Source: Methanosarcina sp. (GTDB taxonomy: Archaea > Halobacteriota > Methanosarcinia > Methanosarcinales > Methanosarcinaceae). Taken from it: a stretch of 57,198 bases of DNA. The DNA lies in the NCBI RefSeq assembly GCF_028693135.1, contig NZ_JAQUVZ010000021.1, positions 1 through 57,198 on the forward strand. Direction: 5' to 3'. The notes beneath the pieces are model-generated. The model worked only from the letters and a program-made list of their open reading frames with translations. It was not told where the DNA came from and searched no databases. The position numbers and the translations under genes are program-made. Within the stretch, counting starts at the first letter, position 1; each line of letters starts with the position of its first letter. This document shows positions 9,367 through 18,440 of this stretch, piece by piece.

Positions 9367-12300
9367 TTATTTCCTTTTATACAGGAATACTGCAAGCAAA
9401 CCTGCCACACCGTAAACAATTTCAAAGCCCGGGGTTTTACTTGTTTCCTGTTCAGGTTCCTGATTCGTTTCTGATCCGGTATCCTCCGTGTTTTCTTCAG
9501 AGTTATCAGATTCATCTACAGGCTGTATTTCAGTTGCAGTTCCTTCAGAGGCATTTGCCTTTCCTGTTATTGCAAATGGAGAGAATCCCGGGGTTTTGGC
9601 TGTGAAATACAGGTATTTGTCGTCTTCGTTTACCAGGCTGACTGGAAGCTGTTCCCATTTCTCATCGTTGTATCTGTTCAGGACAATGGAAGACTGGTCT
9701 ATATTTTGATCCTGTATCCAGGTCTTTTCAACCTTGAAGCAGATAACCGGGTTTTCGATGTTCTTTTCAGTTGCATACCCACCGTTTCCAACCCACAGGT
9801 TAAAGGACTTATAGACCTCACCCGAAGGCAGTTCGGAAACCAGTGAGGACTTATTTTTTAATTGTTCAGCAGTGGTTATGGTTTTTCCCACGGTTTTCTT
9901 AGCATCAAAGCCCACATAAACAACACAGGTTGCTGCTTTCGTGAAATCAAACTTTACAGCTTTTCCGTTTGAAATGAAAACCTGTGAAAGTTCCTTTACC
10001 TCAATATTTCTGGAAGATTCAGGAGAGCCGCCACCGCCGCCGCTGCTTCCGCCGCTGCTCTTTCTGTCTACATATATCAGAATAGTTTTTGTAGCCGGGC
10101 CTTTTGCATTATTCGCAGTCAGTTTAGCTGTGTAAGTCCCTGTAGAAGTGTATGTATAAACAAAACTTGCCTCGTTTGAGTCTTCGATGCCGTCATTGTT
10201 AACATCCCAGCTCCTCGAGGTTGCGTTTTCTGAAAGGTCAGTAAAGAGGACTGAAAGGGGAGCATAGCCACTGGTGACGTTTGTGCTGAAGTTTGCTACA
10301 GGCAATACATCAATTTCTTCTTCCTCTTCTTCCAGCACAGTTATAACAGCAGTTTTTGAATCCGTGCCGTTCAGGTTGCTTACTGTAAGGTTAACGGTAT
10401 AGTTTCCTGCTGAGAGATAAGTATGCTTTGGATTCTGCTCAATTGAACTATCTCCGTCCCCAAAGTTCCAGTTTCTCGATGTTGCGTTTTGAGAGTTGTC
10501 AGTAAAGAGGACTGCAAGAGGAGCATTCCCGCTGGTAACGTTGGCGTCGAAGTCTGCTACAGGCAGTACATCAATTACTTCTTCCAGCACAGTTATAACA
10601 TCAGTTTTTGAATCCGTGCCGTTCAGGTTGCTTACTGTAAGGTTAACGGTATAGTTTCCTGCTGAGAGATAAGTATGCTTTGGATTTTGCTCAGTTGAAT
10701 TAGCTCCGTCTCCAAAGTTCCAGTTTCTCGATGTTGCGTTTTGAGAGTTGTCAGTAAAGAGGACTGCAAGAGGAGCATTCCCGCTGGTGACGTTTGTGCT
10801 GAAGTCTGCTACAGGAAACACAGGCTCTGGTACATAGACAGCTACAAGAGGGAGATAGTCGATAAAGTTCGTTCCAGCATATGACAAATCAGCAATTCCA
10901 TCCTCGTTTGCATCAGGTGTAATTTGGGAGAAGCCTATTCCCAGGGGATTTGCCCAGTAATTACCTCCAATATTTGGGCCTCCCACAATGCTTGTACCTG
11001 AAGTTTTTGTTTTGTTCCAGACACATCCAGTGTTTTTACTATTCACATTTATTGTATTATTCAGGTAGTTGTCGAAAATAAGATTACTGGTGCTCTGGGC
11101 ACACAAATATAGGCCGTAATTACTGCTCAAAGCTACATTGTTGCTTGAAACATTGTTGTTTTTGGAGGAGTTGAGATAGATACCACGGTTGCTGTTAGAA
11201 ACACTATTTCTGGAGATGGTGTTACTGTCGGAAAGCGAGAGCAGCATTCCATACTCAGCGCTGTTCGAAACCGTATTCTTTGAAATAGTGGTTCCATTGG
11301 ATGTCACCATGTAAATGCCTACATTATTCGAGGGTACTGTATTACTGTCCAGTTTGTTATTATCTGAACTCAGAAGATAAATACCGTCACCTGTGTTTGA
11401 GCCTGCTGTGTTTCCGGTCAGGTTGTTATCTCCAGAATTATCCAGAAGAATACCAGTACCGCTGTTAGAATTTACCTTATTACCTGAAAGCACGTTTCCA
11501 CTTGATGATGTGGTTATGGAGATACCTCTGCGGTTTAAGGACACGGTGTTATTGGTCAGGTTATTGTTGTTAGCATTCGCGAGGTTAATACCACTAAAAG
11601 TGTTCAACGTTGCTGTATTGCCGACCAGGTTGTTGTTGTTGCAGTTACTCAGAATTATGCCGTTCATTAAATTTGAATTTGCCTTATTTTCGGAAAGCGT
11701 GTTCATGCTGGATGTCAAGGTTAAGTAAATGCCTCTGTTATTATTGTTTGCGGTATTGTTGACCAGGTTGTTGTTGTTGGAATACCGCATAGCTATTCCG
11801 TAGTCACTGTCTGAAACGGTATTGCTTTGCAGGTTATTATTGTTAGAATTATTCAGGAAAATAGAGTGAGTGTTCAAATCTATAGTTTCATCCGATATTG
11901 TGTTCTCCTGAATTGTATTCCCGGAGGAAAATACCAGGTTGATACCGTTGGAACTGTTGAACACTTTGTTACTTATCAGGCTATTGCTGCCTGAATCTGA
12001 CAGATAGATCCCAAAGTTCACGTTTGAATTTACATTGTTGTTTTTGAGAGTAGTACTGATTGTGCCATCCAGAATAATACCGTTAACAGCACTCTGGTTT
12101 ACAGTGTTTTCTGAGAGGGTGTTTTCCTGGGAACCAAGAATAGAAATCCCATTCCTCTGGTTTGAAACCGTATTGCTCAAAACATTGGTGTAATTGGATT
12201 GTTCAATATTAAGTCCTATACCCTCACCTATAAGGAGACTCTTGCTGGCTGTGTTATTGCGGACCACAGTATTATCTGAAGTCTTAAGATATACGCCAAG

Positions 12301-12699
12301 GTTATTGTTGTATAAGATGTTGTTCTCAATGATACAGTTGAGACTTCTGAGCACATAGATTCCTGAATAATGAGTTCCTGCTCCGGTAATATTGAACCCT
12401 TTAATTGTTACGTTTTTTGTATCCTTTATAGTGATTACAGATGCGTTTATGTCGTTCGCAGCAATTATCGTATTCGCAGGGTTCCCGGATTCGGACCTGA
12501 TTACCAGGTCATTTTTGGTTATAACAATGTTTTCCGTATAAGTTCCGGGTGCGACGATAATTACATCGCCTGAGTTTGCACTGTTCACTGCAGTCTGTAT
12601 TGAAGTTGTAGAATTAGCATGAATATCAGTTGCAGCCCCTACACAGGAGCTTAGTGTGATTATGAGAGTAGTTAGCATTATAATTCGTAATATGTTTAT
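9367..12699 (-). CDS. NosD/beta-helix, triple-PKD surface protein with PGF-CTERM signal (paralogue)
   Basis: An exported protein of about 1110 residues with the same architecture as its neighbour: signal peptide ending near SSCVGAA, a long beta-helix of NosD/PbH1 repeats (roughly residues 40-590), three PKD domains, acidic E-rich and Gly/Ser linkers, a PGF-pre-PGF domain, and PGFEIVYGVAGLLAVFLY with a basic tail (PGF-CTERM). PKD1 and PKD2 are nearly identical at DNA level, so that ~240-bp unit was duplicated recently. The first ATG (12678) is 28 bases from the only Shine-Dalgarno, GGAGG at 12707-12711. The ATA at 12699-12697 is 7 bases from it and in frame, and gives a normal signal-peptide n-region (INILRIIMLTT), so I place the start there. 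Location and anchoring are as for the neighbour. Confidence 0.9.
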   Translation of the reverse strand: MNILRIIMLTTLIITLSSCVGAATDIHANSTTSIQTAVNSANSGDVIIVAPGTYTENIVITKNDLVIRSESGNPANTIIAANDINASVITIKDTKNVTIKGFNITGAGTHYSGIYVLRSLNCIIENNILYNNNLGVYLKTSDNTVVRNNTASKSLLIGEGIGLNIEQSNYTNVLSNTVSNQRNGISILGSQENTLSENTVNQSAVNGIILDGTISTTLKNNNVNSNVNFGIYLSDSGSNSLISNKVFNSSNGINLVFSSGNTIQENTISDETIDLNTHSIFLNNSNNNNLQSNTVSDSDYGIAMRYSNNNNLVNNTANNNNRGIYLTLTSSMNTLSENKANSNLMNGIILSNCNNNNLVGNTATLNTFSGINLANANNNNLTNNTVSLNRRGISITTSSSGNVLSGNKVNSNSGTGILLDNSGDNNLTGNTAGSNTGDGIYLLSSDNNKLDSNTVPSNNVGIYMVTSNGTTISKNTVSNSAEYGMLLSLSDSNTISRNSVSNSNRGIYLNSSKNNNVSSNNVALSSNYGLYLCAQSTSNLIFDNYLNNTINVNSKNTGCVWNKTKTSGTSIVGGPNIGGNYWANPLGIGFSQITPDANEDGIADLSYAGTNFIDYLPLVAVYVPEPVFPVADFSTNVTSGNAPLAVLFTDNSQNATSRNWNFGDGANSTEQNPKHTYLSAGNYTVNLTVSNLNGTDSKTDVITVLEEVIDVLPVADFDANVTSGNAPLAVLFTDNSQNATSRNWNFGDGDSSIEQNPKHTYLSAGNYTVNLTVSNLNGTDSKTAVITVLEEEEEEIDVLPVANFSTNVTSGYAPLSVLFTDLSENATSRSWDVNNDGIEDSNEASFVYTYTSTGTYTAKLTANNAKGPATKTILIYVDRKSSGGSSGGGGGSPESSRNIEVKELSQVFISNGKAVKFDFTKAATCVVYVGFDAKKTVGKTITTAEQLKNKSSLVSELPSGEVYKSFNLWVGNGGYATEKNIENPVICFKVEKTWIQDQNIDQSSIVLNRYNDEKWEQLPVSLVNEDDKYLYFTAKTPGFSPFAITGKANASEGTATEIQPVDESDNSEENTEDTGSETNQEPEQETSKTPGFEIVYGVAGLLAVFLYKRK

Positions 12700-12711
12700 T
12701 CAAATTCCTCC

Positions 12712-13230
12712 CTAGAAATAGAAAAAATTTACAATGAAACTTCTTGCAATTAATTAGGAATTGATTGCATGTAGTATATAAATATATTGGCATTAATCAA
12801 TATTTGTAAAGAGGTATATAATAGGGAGAGTAAGGCAAAATACAGTTGTATTTAGTGGAATGAATTCCGTATTTCTTCTTCCAGATTATCCTGGCTTATT
12901 TTCATTAAGGCCTCGAGTAGGTCAATTAACGCCGATAGTATGCCACAGTGTATTTTTATAAAAGTTGAAACATAATTTATTTGACAGATATAAATGTGCC
13001 AGCCATATAAATGAAATTTTTTGACTTTTGAGTGGGTATTTATGGTTAATATATGAATCTTGATTCCATATCGAAAAATTAATATATTCATAATGTTTTC
13101 GACGAAACAAATATTATCTTTTTAAATTATTTATGTAGAACCCGGCACCTCCGAAAAGGTACGGAGTAAATCAACTCAAAGGCAAAGGCATATGTAAAAA
13201 ATAGTGGGATTGAAGTAGATTAATAAAAAA
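12712..13230. other. intergenic, no supported gene
   Basis: AT-rich DNA upstream of the surface protein. A minus-strand frame at 12852-12935 ends in a protein-like stretch (LIDLLEALMKISQDNLEEE), but there is no start signal and the upstream part is not coding-like. It may be a relic. Confidence 0.3.
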
Positions 13231-13332
13231 ATGAAGATCGTACAAATGGGAAAAGGAGTCACCGTGTCAGTCAACTTTTCCGATTCTATCAGGATGGAAG
13301 ACAACGACAAAATCTGTATCGCCTCTAAATAA
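13231..13332 (+). CDS. possible 33-residue small ORF
   Basis: ATG to TAA encodes MKIVQMGKGVTVSVNFSD and continues with a charged stretch ending KICIASK. Composition looks protein-like, but no Shine-Dalgarno is visible and no family is recognised. It may be a fragment of a lost gene in this relic-rich gap. Confidence 0.25.
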   Translation: MKIVQMGKGVTVSVNFSDSIRMEDNDKICIASK

Positions 13333-13534
13333 CATGTTGTTTAACTTTGGGAGCGCAGAGGCACAGCGAGAAGTCCCCTTCCTCCCCTTCATCAGCAGGC
13401 AGGTGGGGGTAGTTCACTGATCTATCAAGCATCTTATCATGAAAGCAATCCTGAATAAATCTGATGACTAATAATAAAAATAGTTTTTGGGATCCGCTAA
13501 ATCGCTTACATTCGGCTCTACATATAATGCAGCA

Positions 13535-13705
13535 TTCTTATTGCCGCCCTCCGTTTTGATAACCCGCAACTGCAGTGTACCACAACCTGAAAAATCATGT
13601 TCTGGTTAGGCGTGATGATGTAGACGCAGTCAGGCTTGACAGCCCTCCGGTCCTTTTTCTGGTAAACCGGCATCCGTGTATAGCTCCCAAGATTGACGTT
13701 TATCT
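13535..13705 (-). pseudogene. CheB methylesterase fragment
   Basis: The minus strand resembles the CheB domain of the CheB-CheR-PAS gene at 18441-21494. The segment around 13590-13700 matches the part encoding YTRMPVYEIKDG and DCVYVIPPNHDMIFQ. About 13541-13580 matches a part that lies some 130 bases further on in the intact gene, so the fragment carries an internal deletion. Several substitutions are radical and there is no start. It is the remnant of a second member of that family or of a partial duplication. Confidence 0.65.
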
Positions 13706-13719
13706 ATTTTGTGTGGTCA

Positions 13720-14079
13720 CTTTTCAACCGGAAAATTATTTTCAATCCACACAAACCAGCGAAAAGCCATTATTGTGTATAATACCAGGAGATAAGATTT
13801 TTAAAGGGCCTGTTAAGCATTAAATGCAATATTTGGGGTTATATTTTAAATTAAAAGTTTGGAAATACTTCTTTTTTTAATCAAATCTTATTTACTTCTT
13901 TTTAAATAAGAATATTTATATTTAAACTGGTTAATATTATAACTACCAAACGATGGATAGCCGGCAAAACAATTGGAACCGGTTTTTCCAGGGACAAAGG
14001 GTCTAGTGGAAGTCAACTATCCTCTAAATCTAAATATAACTTATTTTCATTCAATTGAACAAAATTAGGGGTATAATTT
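13720..14079. other. intergenic promoter region
   Basis: AT-rich DNA with repeated ATATTTATATTT-like stretches around 13910-13930, likely the TATA region of the secreted repeat protein at 14080. At about 14006-14030 a short AAGTCAACTATCC motif resembles the end of the IS200/IS605-type elements. Confidence 0.35.
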
Positions 14080-14478
14080 ATGGGAAATAAGAAATTTGAT
14101 AGAATAAAAAAGACTCTTGCTATTTTGCTGGTACTTTGTTTTGTATTGTCAGTGACAGCTGCGTCATCAGTAAGTGCAGCTGACAGTAGTAAGTATGGCA
14201 AGAACAAAGAAGGTCACAAAGAAGGCCACAAAGAAGGCCACAAGGAAGGCTACAAAGAAGGCCACAAGGAAGGCTACAAAGACGGCTACAAAGACGGCAA
14301 AATACAAGGCCAAAAAGACTGCGAGAAATACGGAATCAAAGAAATTCTCCAGAAACTTCCTACTCCTTTCAACAAATACAGCTGGAACGAATACTACAAA
14401 GAAAACTATAACAAAGGCTACAAAGGCGGATATCTCAATGGCTACAGTAAAAGTAGATACTCATGCTTAAAGAAGTAA
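14080..14478 (+). CDS. secreted KEGH/KEGY repeat protein
   Basis: A 132-residue protein with a signal peptide (about 1-35, hydrophobic AILLVLCFVLSVTAASSVSA) followed by about eight tandem 4-residue units KEGH, KEGY or KDGY (about 44-75), then a YKENYNKGYKGGYLNGY-type stretch in the C-terminal third. AGGGG lies 8 bases before the ATG. The repeat is a 12-bp DNA unit, so its length may vary between strains. The signal peptide resembles that of the minus-strand gene at 17252. The function is unknown; the high Lys/His/Tyr/Gly content would suit cell-surface or metal binding, but that is speculation. No operon partner. Confidence 0.8.
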   Translation: MGNKKFDRIKKTLAILLVLCFVLSVTAASSVSAADSSKYGKNKEGHKEGHKEGHKEGYKEGHKEGYKDGYKDGKIQGQKDCEKYGIKEILQKLPTPFNKYSWNEYYKENYNKGYKGGYLNGYSKSRYSCLKK

Positions 14479-14597
14479 ATTCCTCCTCTCTGCCATTTCC
14501 GGCAAAGCTGGAACTGTCGAGGAAAGGGTCTTCCAGCCTGTGGTAAAAAGCCCTGAAAATTAAAATTAGAAGATTTTAACCCCTAAGATTACACTGG

Positions 14598-14646
14598 GAT
14601 CACTAAAATAGACGATTTTCCATATAGATCCCTATTTTTAGTGATC
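14598..14646 (+). terminator. long inverted repeat after the KEGH gene
   Basis: GATCACTAAAATAG (14598-14611) pairs with CTATTTTTAGTGATC (14632-14646) around a 20-base loop. It lies about 120 bases after the stop. The stem is AT-rich and the T-tract is only partial, so a terminator or mRNA-end role is likely but not certain. Confidence 0.5.
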
Positions 14647-15474
14647 TTGTTTGCGAATTCTTTTCGATACCTTCAGAATCGGGCATTTGTTTTCGTATTT
14701 TAATCCTTTTATTACATTTCTTTTATCACATCTTTTTTTACAATCAGGATTTTGCAAGTTTTTATGTGTATTTATACAAAAAGTTAGATTTTTTTAATAC
14801 ATGATCTATATTTTAATTCTATACGTTTTAATTCAGTATCCCCACATTATTTTAAATAGTACTAAATAATAAACGAAATATTTATCTGCAATATCACATT
14901 ATACTTATTCAATTGTGATCGGTATCCGTTGTCAATTTGATTTTATTCGTTAAAGTAGAAATGGCAATTAACTTGCATGAGTGATGAAGCGGGTTTATAA
15001 TTTGATGCCGGGTCAGTTGGAGTACATGGTTTGAATAATCACAGGGGGTTGTGATTATAAAAGAGATTGCATAACCATCAATACTTAATACTGGAATGGA
15101 TTTTGATAAACCAAAATAAACAGTACATATCAAATGGGGATTTGGAGAGACTATAAACTAAAGTCAACTACCCGCTACATCTAAAGATTTAACGGGTTTC
15201 CTGCTGAGAGTTTATGAAAGAGTCGATAGGCATGAAAAACGATCTCAATGAGCCTGCTTCAAAATTATATACTATTTGATTTTATCCGGAGCAATTTTGA
15301 AACGTGCTTGTTAATAAAAAATCCAAATTGGATCATGGGGGAAAGTAATTGATCCTATTTGAAAAAACGAACATATCTCCTATGTTCGGGAAAATGTAGA
15401 GATATTTTATGCTCACAATTTTTAGCAGCTGATCCCCACAAACTCAACTTGCAATACTGGAGTTACTGGTAGAA
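14647..15474. other. intergenic with mobile-element ends
   Basis: At about 15155-15215 a sequence, GTCAACTACCCGCT then CGGGTTTCCTGCTGAG, resembles the right end of the IS200/IS605-type elements. At about 15345-15430 a sequence related to 41305-41400 occurs (shared TGAAAAAACGA and GCTCAC-ATTTT blocks), a second relic family. No gene is supported. Confidence 0.45.
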
Positions 15475-16440
15475 ATGAATCTAAGGTTCTGCATTATTTG
15501 CACTGCTGCGTTATTCACTTTAGGGGCATCTGCTTCACTCACTTTAGGGGCATCTGCTTCACTCGCTTTAGATGTACCTTTCTTAGCAGACAGCAACACC
15601 ACTGCAACCGTCCACGGGGTAACATATGTATGGGATACCTTTGAACCCCTGAACGATACTTTGATTGATATAAATTCCAATCCCCCCCAATCCATAGTAG
15701 CAAAAAACGGCAAGTATTCCTTTGAACTGGTGCCCGGAGACTATACTATTACAGCCAGGTATTACCAGAACAACACTCTCACCTATTCAAAAGAAGCAAC
15801 TTTCACGATAGAAGGGGAAGGAAATTACGTGTTCGATCTCCTGCTTTATCCCGTTTCCAAATATCCGGCAACAGAAACGATCTCAGCTAAAATAAATAAT
15901 CCCAATAATGTGAATCCCTCCGAACAAACCAGGATTGGCTCTTCAGCTATAAGTTACTTGCTAATAGCCCTTACGCTTTCTCTTCTGCTCGGCGGAGGCT
16001 ATACACTTAAACTTTCCCGAAAGTATAAAAATATAGACAAAAATAAGTTTCAGGAAGAAAAGTTCAATATACCCGGGCTTCTGGAAAAAGTCCTCGGTAA
16101 AAGCATTGGTTCGGGAGTGAGACCGGGATTTGGAAACCTTGAAGAAACTGTCTCCACAACAGAACCAATAGCAGAACCAATAACAGAGCCTGCAGATTAT
16201 TCCGAAACTGAAGCTGCTGCTTTGAAAAAACTCCCTATTTCTACAGATCTGCGGAGAATCATGGACGTAATTCGAAGCCATAAAGGTCAGATTACCCAGA
16301 AAGATCTGCGCAGCAGGTTGGAGTATTCCGAAGTAAAAGTTAGCCTTATGCTTTCTGAACTGGAAAAGAGAGGACTGATTAAGAAGTTCAAGAACGGACG
16401 TGAAAATATTGTGGTTCTAATAGATGAGAAACGGAGATAA
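15475..16440 (+). CDS. membrane-anchored winged-helix transcriptional regulator
   Basis: A 321-residue protein. N-terminal signal peptide or anchor (about 1-32), in which LGASASL is duplicated by a 24-bp DNA repeat. A short extracellular beta-sandwich resembling carboxypeptidase-regulatory/PEGA-type domains (about 42-125, with GKYSFELVPGDYTITARYY). One TM segment (about 158-180) and a cytoplasmic C-terminal winged helix (about 255-318, with ITQKDLRSRLEYSEVKVSL as the probable recognition region). It should sense something outside and act on DNA from the membrane. This extracellular-domain plus TM plus wHTH arrangement occurs in Methanosarcina; target genes cannot be seen here. It has no operon partner and is flanked by relics. 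Confidence 0.85.
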   Translation: MNLRFCIICTAALFTLGASASLTLGASASLALDVPFLADSNTTATVHGVTYVWDTFEPLNDTLIDINSNPPQSIVAKNGKYSFELVPGDYTITARYYQNNTLTYSKEATFTIEGEGNYVFDLLLYPVSKYPATETISAKINNPNNVNPSEQTRIGSSAISYLLIALTLSLLLGGGYTLKLSRKYKNIDKNKFQEEKFNIPGLLEKVLGKSIGSGVRPGFGNLEETVSTTEPIAEPITEPADYSETEAAALKKLPISTDLRRIMDVIRSHKGQITQKDLRSRLEYSEVKVSLMLSELEKRGLIKKFKNGRENIVVLIDEKRR

Positions 16441-16966
16441 TTCCATCAGTCAACTGACTACAATTGTAGAATCAGTTAACTCCCCGCCACTGAAGTGACG
16501 AGACTCCTGCTTATTTCATCTTGAAATAGAGGCCTCTATAGTTACCAGGAGTAATCCCAATCTTAGAATATTTTTTGAAGCATTAAATCACGATTGATAC
16601 ATAATCTGCAGAAGGAGCAATTACTAAAAACGAAGGAGTTGCTGGGTGTATCCCTGTGTCCCGCTGAAATTGTCGGGGATTAGCTCATCCTCGCCCTATA
16701 AAGAGAGAATATATTTGGGATCAACATTTACCATTAATCCCACTTACGGATCATAAGGAAGGGCCGGGGGACTTGCGGGGTTTGCTCCGAGGTATGAACC
16801 CGGAAGTTCCGAGTAGCCAGGAGTAGGTCACATTGACTGCAATCAATCCAAAATCAATCAAAAACATCAAAAATTAGACTAAGTGAAGAATCATGATAAA
16901 TTGCATCCATCCCCACAAAAGAGGTTTAATGCCTACAAAAGAGGTTTAATAACCTGCAAAAGGGGT
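16441..16966. other. intergenic with IS200/IS605-like end fragments
   Basis: At about 16469-16512, GTTAACTCCCCGCC ... GACTCCTGCTT lines up with the hairpin end of the 34885 element. On the opposite strand at about 16790-16830 (TTCATACCTCGGAGC) a second, diverged end occurs. A near-duplicate AGAGGTTTAAT unit is repeated at 16920-16950. These are scraps of TnpB-type elements; no ORF is intact. Confidence 0.45.
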
Positions 16967-16989
16967 TCAATATTTTGATAGAGCAAGGG

Positions 16990-17130
16990 ATAGAGCAGGT
17001 TGTCGATAGGTTGTCAACTTTAGATGAATTGGACAAAATTTGAAGCAGACTTTTGATATAAAATCGATAGCCTCCAGGCAAGAAAGTTCCTTAACCGAGG
17101 ACCAATGAAAAAGTATCTCAAAAATAGGAA
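16990..17130 (-). pseudogene. transposase N-terminal fragment
   Basis: A minus-strand stretch reads FHWSSVKELSCLEAIDFISK, clearly related to HWPSVKEFSCMYAIDF at 4250 (+) and SVKEFSYLKNKF at 18092 (+). Each fragment stops within 60 residues. They are degraded N-termini of one transposase family that I cannot name without a search. Confidence 0.55.
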
Positions 17131-17251
17131 TCATTGAAAAATATGCCAATATTAGTTGGAGAAAAAGTCAGAATGAGTAGGACTTACGCAGTATTCAGTT
17201 TGCTCTTTATATGCGTAATTCCTATCCCATTAAGTTTTAATTATGTGTGTT

Positions 17252-17581
17252 TTAGCAGATTTTCCAGCAGCCAGGCATCCATATCATGATATATTTATAG
17301 ACAACAACCTGCATGTACATCATTCCAACTTTCATCTTCTGGAAACACTTTACTGGTTTCTTCTCATAGCAACCTTTCTTCCAGATTTTCTTTACTTCTT
17401 TATGCTTATACACTTCTTTATGCTTAACTTCTTCTTTATATTTCTTTACATCTTTAAACTTATATACTACTTTCTTTTCCTTGCAATTATTGGTGTCACA
17501 TGCGCTTGCTGATGCAGCGGTTACTGACAGTAAAAAACAAACCGCTAACAAAATACCGAGTATCTTTTTCATTTTCGACAT
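17252..17581 (-). CDS. secreted Lys/His-rich protein
   Basis: A 109-residue protein with a clear signal peptide (about 1-28, ILGILLAVCFLLSVTAASASA) and a mature part dominated by Lys, Val, His and Tyr, with imperfect YKHKEV/KHKEVYK repeats (about 45-70) and six Cys (residues 28, 33, 71, 79, 105 and 109, the last at the C-terminus). GGGAG lies about 7 bases before the ATG. The signal peptide is close to that of the KEGH-repeat protein at 14080, suggesting a small family of secreted cationic repeat proteins here. The function is unknown; Cys and His would suit metal binding, unproven. Confidence 0.75.
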   Translation of the reverse strand: MSKMKKILGILLAVCFLLSVTAASASACDTNNCKEKKVVYKFKDVKKYKEEVKHKEVYKHKEVKKIWKKGCYEKKPVKCFQKMKVGMMYMQVVVYKYIMIWMPGCWKIC

Positions 17582-18440
17582 TCGAGTAACTCCCTAACTT
17601 TATTTAACCCCTAATTTAATAAAATCAATACCGATAAATCCTCCAGAATGTGAAAGCATCGGTTTTGTCATTTATATTGTCTTTCCGGCTATCTGCCGGT
17701 TGCTTAAATTATCTTTTATTTTAATTATCTTGCCGACTAGCTGTCTTACCGACTAGCCGCAGCTTGACGATTCTAAAATTAGTTAGCTTAAATATAAACA
17801 TACTTATAATAGGAAAGTAGATTAAAACGATTTAATTAACAAAATAAGAGTTTTAAATGGTTTAATTAATAATATAAGAGTTTATAAGTTTTTAATATTA
17901 TTTTTATCCCTAAATAACGTATTTTAATACTTATAAAGCACCTTAAACTTCGAGGTTTGAAAAGAAGTTACTGAAAATCTCAAGCATAAAAACCTCTCTA
18001 CATTTTTCCAGAACATGGGTAATGTGTTTGTTTTTTCAAATTTGATCAATAATTCCCCCATGTATAGTATCTCATAAGTATTCCCCATTGGCGTCGGTTA
18101 AGGAATTTTCTTACCTGAAAAACAAGTTTATTTATGGAAAAAAGGGTCTAAAAGGATTTATATAACAAAATAATTTTTTTTAAACTTTTGTTTCATATAT
18201 TAACCCTAAATAATGTGTTAAATGAGTAGAAGACTCATTTAAAGTATTATATTCAAAAAAAAAGTAATATATCCGTTTATCAGGGGTTTCAAGGCGCAAG
18301 CTTAAAAATTACGCAAGAAGGCGCAACGAAAGGAGTATTGTCTTTGTCATAACTGCAGATGTAAACCGGATCCTGATTAATCAGGAGGCCATACAGGAAC
18401 CAGTATAATACTGAGATCAGTTATGGCTCTTATAGGTTTT
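17582..18440. other. AT-rich intergenic region with a transposase relic
   Basis: This is very AT-rich DNA with two similar TTAATTAAyAAxATAAGAGTTT blocks near 17835-17885. At 18092-18130 (+) a stretch reads LASVKEFSYLKNKFIYG, a third relic of the transposase N-terminus seen at 4.25 and 17.1 kb. A perfect 14-bp palindrome, CCTGATTAATCAGG (about 18370-18383), lies just beyond the CheB-CheR stop and may act in its mRNA end. No gene is supported. Confidence 0.45.

Noticed and set aside
13575-13823. 82-codon plus-strand ORF with similarity to the frame at 21078-21317
   Set aside because: Both are antisense shadows of CheB coding sequence; the similarity is that of the minus-strand CheB domain.
14174-14470. 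98-codon ORF with KKATKKATRK repeats
   Set aside because: It is another frame of the KEGH repeat gene; the signal-peptide frame has the Shine-Dalgarno.
14909-15133. 74-codon minus-strand ORF
   Set aside because: No start signal and an implausible composition in relic-rich DNA.
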